DNA from: Kibdelosporangium philippinense
GTDB taxonomy: Bacteria > Actinomycetota > Actinomycetes > Mycobacteriales > Pseudonocardiaceae
NCBI RefSeq assembly: GCF_021390435.2
Contig: NZ_JAJVCN010000002.1
Coordinates: forward strand, 1,240,001 to 1,304,000
Reading direction: 5' to 3'
Length of the DNA: 64,000 nt
Under the pieces are notes generated by a model, which did not search any database, was not told where the DNA came from, and was given only the letters and a program-made list of their open reading frames with translations. Position numbers and translations under genes: made by a program. Positions 61,416 to 64,000 of this stretch are shown in pieces (the stretch's first letter is position 1; the number at the start of each line of letters is the position of its first letter).

Positions 61416-62033
61416 GTGCCGGGCACCGAAACCCAGGTGAACATGGAACCGGAGAACGCGCAGGAACGCGCGGCTCGGTTCGAGCGTGACGCCATGCCAA
61501 TGCTTGACCAGCTGTACTCGGCCGCGTTGCGGATGACCCGCAACCCGAGTGACGCCGAGGACCTGGTGCAGGAGACGTACTTGAAGGCCTTCGCCGCCTT
61601 CGAGTCGTTCTCGGCTGGCACGAACCTCAAGGCGTGGCTGTACCGCATCCTCACCAATACGTACATCAACGGCTACCGCAAGCGGCAGCGGCAGCCGATC
61701 CAGCAGCCGACCGACGAGATCACCGACTGGCAGCTGGCGCAGGCCGAGAGCCACACGTCGAGCGGCCTTCGCTCGGCCGAGGTCGAGGCCATGGACAACC
61801 TGCCGGACGACGACGTCAAGCAGGCCTTGCAACGGCTGCCTGAGGAGTTCAGGCTGGCTGTCTACCTCGCCGACGTCGAAGGATTCGCTTACAAGGAGAT
61901 CGCCGAGATCATGGGGACCCCGATCGGGACCGTGATGTCGCGCCTGCACCGCGGACGTCGTCAGCTCCGCGACATGCTGGCCGGCGTCGCCAAGGAGCGG
62001 GGCTTCGTGCGTGCGGAGGTGTCGGGGTCGTGA
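61416..62033 (+). CDS. sigR: Redox-responsive ECF sigma factor SigR/SigH
   Basis: A 205-residue group 4 sigma factor that switches on thioredoxin and thiol-stress genes when its zinc anti-sigma RsrA is oxidised. Region 2 is LYSAALRMTRNPSDAEDLVQE and TYLKAFAAFESFSAGTNLKAWLYRI split at FEKW-equivalent; region 4 is ALQRLPEEFRLAVYLADVEG and YKEIAEIMGTPIGTVMSRLHRGR. GTG 61416 follows AAGGGAG and is the short-form start. The frame is open to GTG 61299, next to the sigma-R promoter, so a longer form with 39 extra residues is likely. The stop overlaps the rsrA GTG. Confidence 0.93.
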   Translation: MPGTETQVNMEPENAQERAARFERDAMPMLDQLYSAALRMTRNPSDAEDLVQETYLKAFAAFESFSAGTNLKAWLYRILTNTYINGYRKRQRQPIQQPTDEITDWQLAQAESHTSSGLRSAEVEAMDNLPDDDVKQALQRLPEEFRLAVYLADVEGFAYKEIAEIMGTPIGTVMSRLHRGRRQLRDMLAGVAKERGFVRAEVSGS

Positions 62034-62344
62034 GCTGCGGCGACAACCACGAAACGGACTGCTCTGAGGTACTGGCCGAGGTCTGGCTGTTCCTGGACAA
62101 CGAATGCGACAAGGGCCGCAAGGAGCTGCTGAAACAGCACCTCGACGAATGCAGCCCGTGCCTGGCCGAGTACGGCATCGACGAGCACCTCAAGGAACTG
62201 CTGGCCAAGAAGTGCGGCGGGGATCACGCGCCGGAAGCGCTCAAGGAGCGGCTGCGCGCGACGATCCGCAAGACCGTGGTCGAACAGGGCGGTGTCTCGG
62301 TCGAGGTCACCAGAGCCCAGGTGGAGACACGCAAGACGCAGTGA
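62030..62344 (+). CDS. rsrA: Zinc anti-sigma factor RsrA/RshA
   Basis: A 104-residue anti-sigma factor of the ZAS family that holds SigR until oxidised. The zinc ligands are at Cys11, His37, Cys41 and Cys44, the same numbers as in Streptomyces RsrA, and a redox Cys3 is also present (MSCGDNHETDC and QHLDECSPC). An extra Cys26 is seen. GTG 62030 overlaps the sigR stop (GTGA), giving a fixed ratio. The last 25 residues (VEVTRAQVETRKTQ) are a flexible tail. Terminator hairpin follows. Confidence 0.95.
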   Translation: MSCGDNHETDCSEVLAEVWLFLDNECDKGRKELLKQHLDECSPCLAEYGIDEHLKELLAKKCGGDHAPEALKERLRATIRKTVVEQGGVSVEVTRAQVETRKTQ

Positions 62345-62346
62345 AA

Positions 62347-62374
62347 AAACGGCCCCGGGATCCCGGGGCCGTTT
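62347..62374. terminator. Bidirectional terminator between rsrA and bL37
   Basis: AAACGGCCCCGGGATCCCGGGGCCGTTT is a perfect palindrome of 28 bases, starting three bases after the rsrA stop and ending six bases before the bL37 stop on the other strand. Confidence 0.9.
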
Positions 62375-62379
62375 CGCGC

Positions 62380-62454
62380 TCAGCTGTTGGGGCGCTTGCC
62401 GTGGTTGGCGCCACCCTTTTTGCGGTCGCGACGCTTACGTGCGCGCTTCGACAT
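62380..62454 (-). CDS. Ribosomal protein bL37 (24 residues)
   Basis: A 24-residue highly basic peptide, MSKRARKRRDRKKGGANHGK ending RPNS. It matches what I recall of mycobacterial bL37 (MAKRGRKKRDRK... ...NHGKRPNA), a large-subunit protein found by cryo-EM near the functional centre of actinobacterial ribosomes. ATG 62454 has AGGAG seven bases upstream. It is too short for most gene finders. It lies convergent to rsrA and is divergent from pdtaS. Confidence 0.88.
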   Translation of the reverse strand: MSKRARKRRDRKKGGANHGKRPNS

Positions 62455-62540
62455 GCGAATCTCCTACTGCATGGTTTGCTTTGTCGAACCATTGTGACAC
62501 CTCAACGGGACATGCCTGCCCACGGGAGAGGGAACGCGCT

Positions 62541-64000
62541 TTGTCGACACTCGCCGATCTGCTGGCCGAGCACACCGGGCTGCCCGGTGGTGCCGTCGAT
62601 CACCTGCAGAAAGTCGTGGCCGAATGGCAGCTGCTTTCCGACTTGTCCTTCGCGGACTTCCTGCTGTGGGTGCCGTACGTCGAGGATGACGGCAACAACG
62701 CCGCCGACCGGCTCGGCGGGGACTTCCTCTGTGTCGCCCACGCCCGGCCCACCACGGCGCCGACCGCACATCCCGAGGACATCGTGGGCACCTTCATCAA
62801 GGTGGCCGACCACCCTCAGCTGCGCAGGGCCGTGGTCGAGCGGCGGGTGTGCCGCGAGGAAGACCCGCACTGGTATCTCGGGGTCCCGGTGCGCCGCGAG
62901 ACAATCCCGGTGGCCTACGAGGGCGACGTGATCGGCGTGCTGTCCCGTGAGACCAACTTGGCCGTTCCGCGGGTGCCCTCGCCACTGGAAATCGCGTATC
63001 TCGGCAGTGCCGGTGACTTGTGCCAGATGGTCGCGGACGGCACGTTCCCGAGTGTCGAGCCGACCGCGGACGTGCATACGAGCCCGCGGGTCGGTGACGG
63101 CCTGATCCGTTTGGACGCCAACGGAACCGTCATTTTCGCCAGCCCGAATGCGCTCTCCGCGTACCACCGGATGGGACACGCGGCCGATCTGGTCGGCGTC
63201 CGACTGGCGCCGTTGACTCGTTCGTTGATCGCGGATCCGTTCGACGCCACCGAAATCGCGCAACGGATGCTCGCCGCGATCGACGGCCAGCCGAGTATGC
63301 GTACCGAAGTGGAATCGCGTCGTGGCGCTGTCGTGTTGTTCCGCGCGCTTCCGTTGCGCCCCATGGACACTCCGGCTGGCGCGCTGGTGCTCGTGCGAGA
63401 CGTGACTGAAGTGAAACGGCGTGACCGCGCGCTGTTGTCCAAAGACGCCACGATCCGCGAGATCCACCATCGGGTGAAGAACAACCTGCAGACCGTGGCC
63501 GCGTTGCTGCGCCTGCAATCCCGGCGGACGAACAGCCCGGAGGCCAAGGCCGCGCTGGCTGAGTCCGTTCGCCGGGTCGCGGCGATCGCGATGGTCCACG
63601 AAACACTGTCCATGTCGGTCGACGAACGGGTCGACCTGGACACGTTGCTGGACAAGGTGATTCCGGTGGTCGGTGACGTCGCGGTGGCCGAGTCGCACGT
63701 GAAAGTCCGGCGCAGCGGGCAGTTCGGCGTCGTGTCCGCGGAGTTGGCGACACCGCTCGTGATGGTCGTCGCGGAACTCGCCCAAAATGCGGTGGAGCAT
63801 GCATATCCGGCCGGTCAGGGCGGCGAAGTGACTATTTCCGCCAACCGATCGGCGCGCTGGCTCGACGTCGTGATCTCCGATGACGGCAAGGGATTGCCCC
63901 GCGGGTTCTCATTGGAACGCACCGACGGGCTCGGTCTGCAGATCGTGCGAACCCTTGTGGAATCGGAACTTCGCGGCTCGTTGTCGCTTCGGAGGCGCGA
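62541..64000 (+). CDS. pdtaS: PdtaS-like sensor histidine kinase (3' end outside window)
   Basis: A soluble histidine kinase that in mycobacteria phosphorylates the RNA-binding antiterminator PdtaR and governs nitric oxide and copper responses. About 486 codons are visible. STLADLLAEHTGLPGGAVDHL and WQLLSDLSFADFLLWV open the GAF domain, then a PAS domain (DGLIRLDANGTVIFASPNAL) and the HisKA_2 dimer helix DATIREIHHRVKNNLQTVAAL with the His; the ATPase domain has ELAQNAVEHAY (N box) and DDGKGLPRGFSLERTDGLGLQI (G boxes). The start is TTG 62541, since it gives the conserved (M)STL start and follows GGAGAGGG. Its stop lies beyond 64000. Confidence 0.95.
   Translation, partial: MSTLADLLAEHTGLPGGAVDHLQKVVAEWQLLSDLSFADFLLWVPYVEDDGNNAADRLGGDFLCVAHARPTTAPTAHPEDIVGTFIKVADHPQLRRAVVERRVCREEDPHWYLGVPVRRETIPVAYEGDVIGVLSRETNLAVPRVPSPLEIAYLGSAGDLCQMVADGTFPSVEPTADVHTSPRVGDGLIRLDANGTVIFASPNALSAYHRMGHAADLVGVRLAPLTRSLIADPFDATEIAQRMLAAIDGQPSMRTEVESRRGAVVLFRALPLRPMDTPAGALVLVRDVTEVKRRDRALLSKDATIREIHHRVKNNLQTVAALLRLQSRRTNSPEAKAALAESVRRVAAIAMVHETLSMSVDERVDLDTLLDKVIPVVGDVAVAESHVKVRRSGQFGVVSAELATPLVMVVAELAQNAVEHAYPAGQGGEVTISANRSARWLDVVISDDGKGLPRGFSLERTDGLGLQIVRTLVESELRGSLSLRRR

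Overview
The window is high-GC actinobacterial chromosome, most likely from a member of the Pseudonocardiales (an Amycolatopsis/Lentzea/Kibdelosporangium-like organism; the genus is a guess). The evidence is GTG-rich start codons, many leaderless promoters, F420 genes (fbiAB), WhiB2, MtrAB-LpqB, RsrA-type redox control, and a gene order that follows the Mycobacterium tuberculosis block from wbbL (Rv3265c) through manC, fbiAB, whiB2, Rv3259, Rv3258c, manB, Rv3256c, manA, an APC permease (Rv3253c), sahH, tmk, mtrA, mtrB, lpqB, comF, hpf, secA1, Rv3235, a WS/DGAT enzyme, Rv3231c, rsgA, aroA, the SRAP gene, sigH, rshA and pdtaS. No rRNA or tRNA gene, CRISPR array, transposase or phage integrase was seen.

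Layout. 1-8.9 kb: envelope glycan genes (a GT2-GT4 fusion cut by the window edge, three more glycosyltransferases, the rhamnosyltransferase WbbL, and manC). 8.9-15.5 kb: AlkA-like glycosylase, NUDIX hydrolase, fbiB-fbiA, an SDR divergent from an XRE/MmyB regulator, and an M50 protease. 15.6-24.3 kb: whiB2, a giant membrane glycosyltransferase, a zincin-like protein, DUF3499, then manB-Trm112-SIS-manA. With manC this completes the fructose-6-P to GDP-mannose route beside the glycosyltransferases that would use such donors. 24.4-33 kb: CDF and APC transporters, an orphan GlmL-like ATPase, a methyltransferase, a membrane lipase-like protein and sahH. 33.1-38.3 kb is an accessory island between sahH and tmk, which are neighbours in M. 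tuberculosis: an XRE-type regulator with its own palindromic operator, a signal-anchored miniprotein, a 784-residue DUF1906 protein without a signal peptide, a three-helix membrane protein, and a Tat-exported M15-like protein that has lost two zinc ligands. 38.3-49.2 kb: tmk, mtrAB-lpqB, comF, hpf and secA. 49.2-64 kb: Rv3235-like protein, a small secreted Cys protein, TrmH-type methyltransferase, WS/DGAT, pruA, an ACC-deaminase-like gene bracketed by repeats, rsgA, aroA, SRAP, a broken membrane gene, ybaK, sigR-rsrA, the 24-residue ribosomal protein bL37 and the pdtaS kinase.

Most notable: (i) SecA carries an extra charged segment of about 170 residues inside its second nucleotide-binding fold; (ii) at least five families of dispersed intergenic repeats are present, two of which supply the stop codons of neighbouring genes; (iii) a textbook sigma-R promoter (GGAAT-N18-GTT) precedes sigR with an in-frame upstream start, predicting a long sigma-R isoform, and a second such site lies upstream of hpf; (iv) the accessory wall-acting island at 33-38 kb, the best candidate for an undescribed system.
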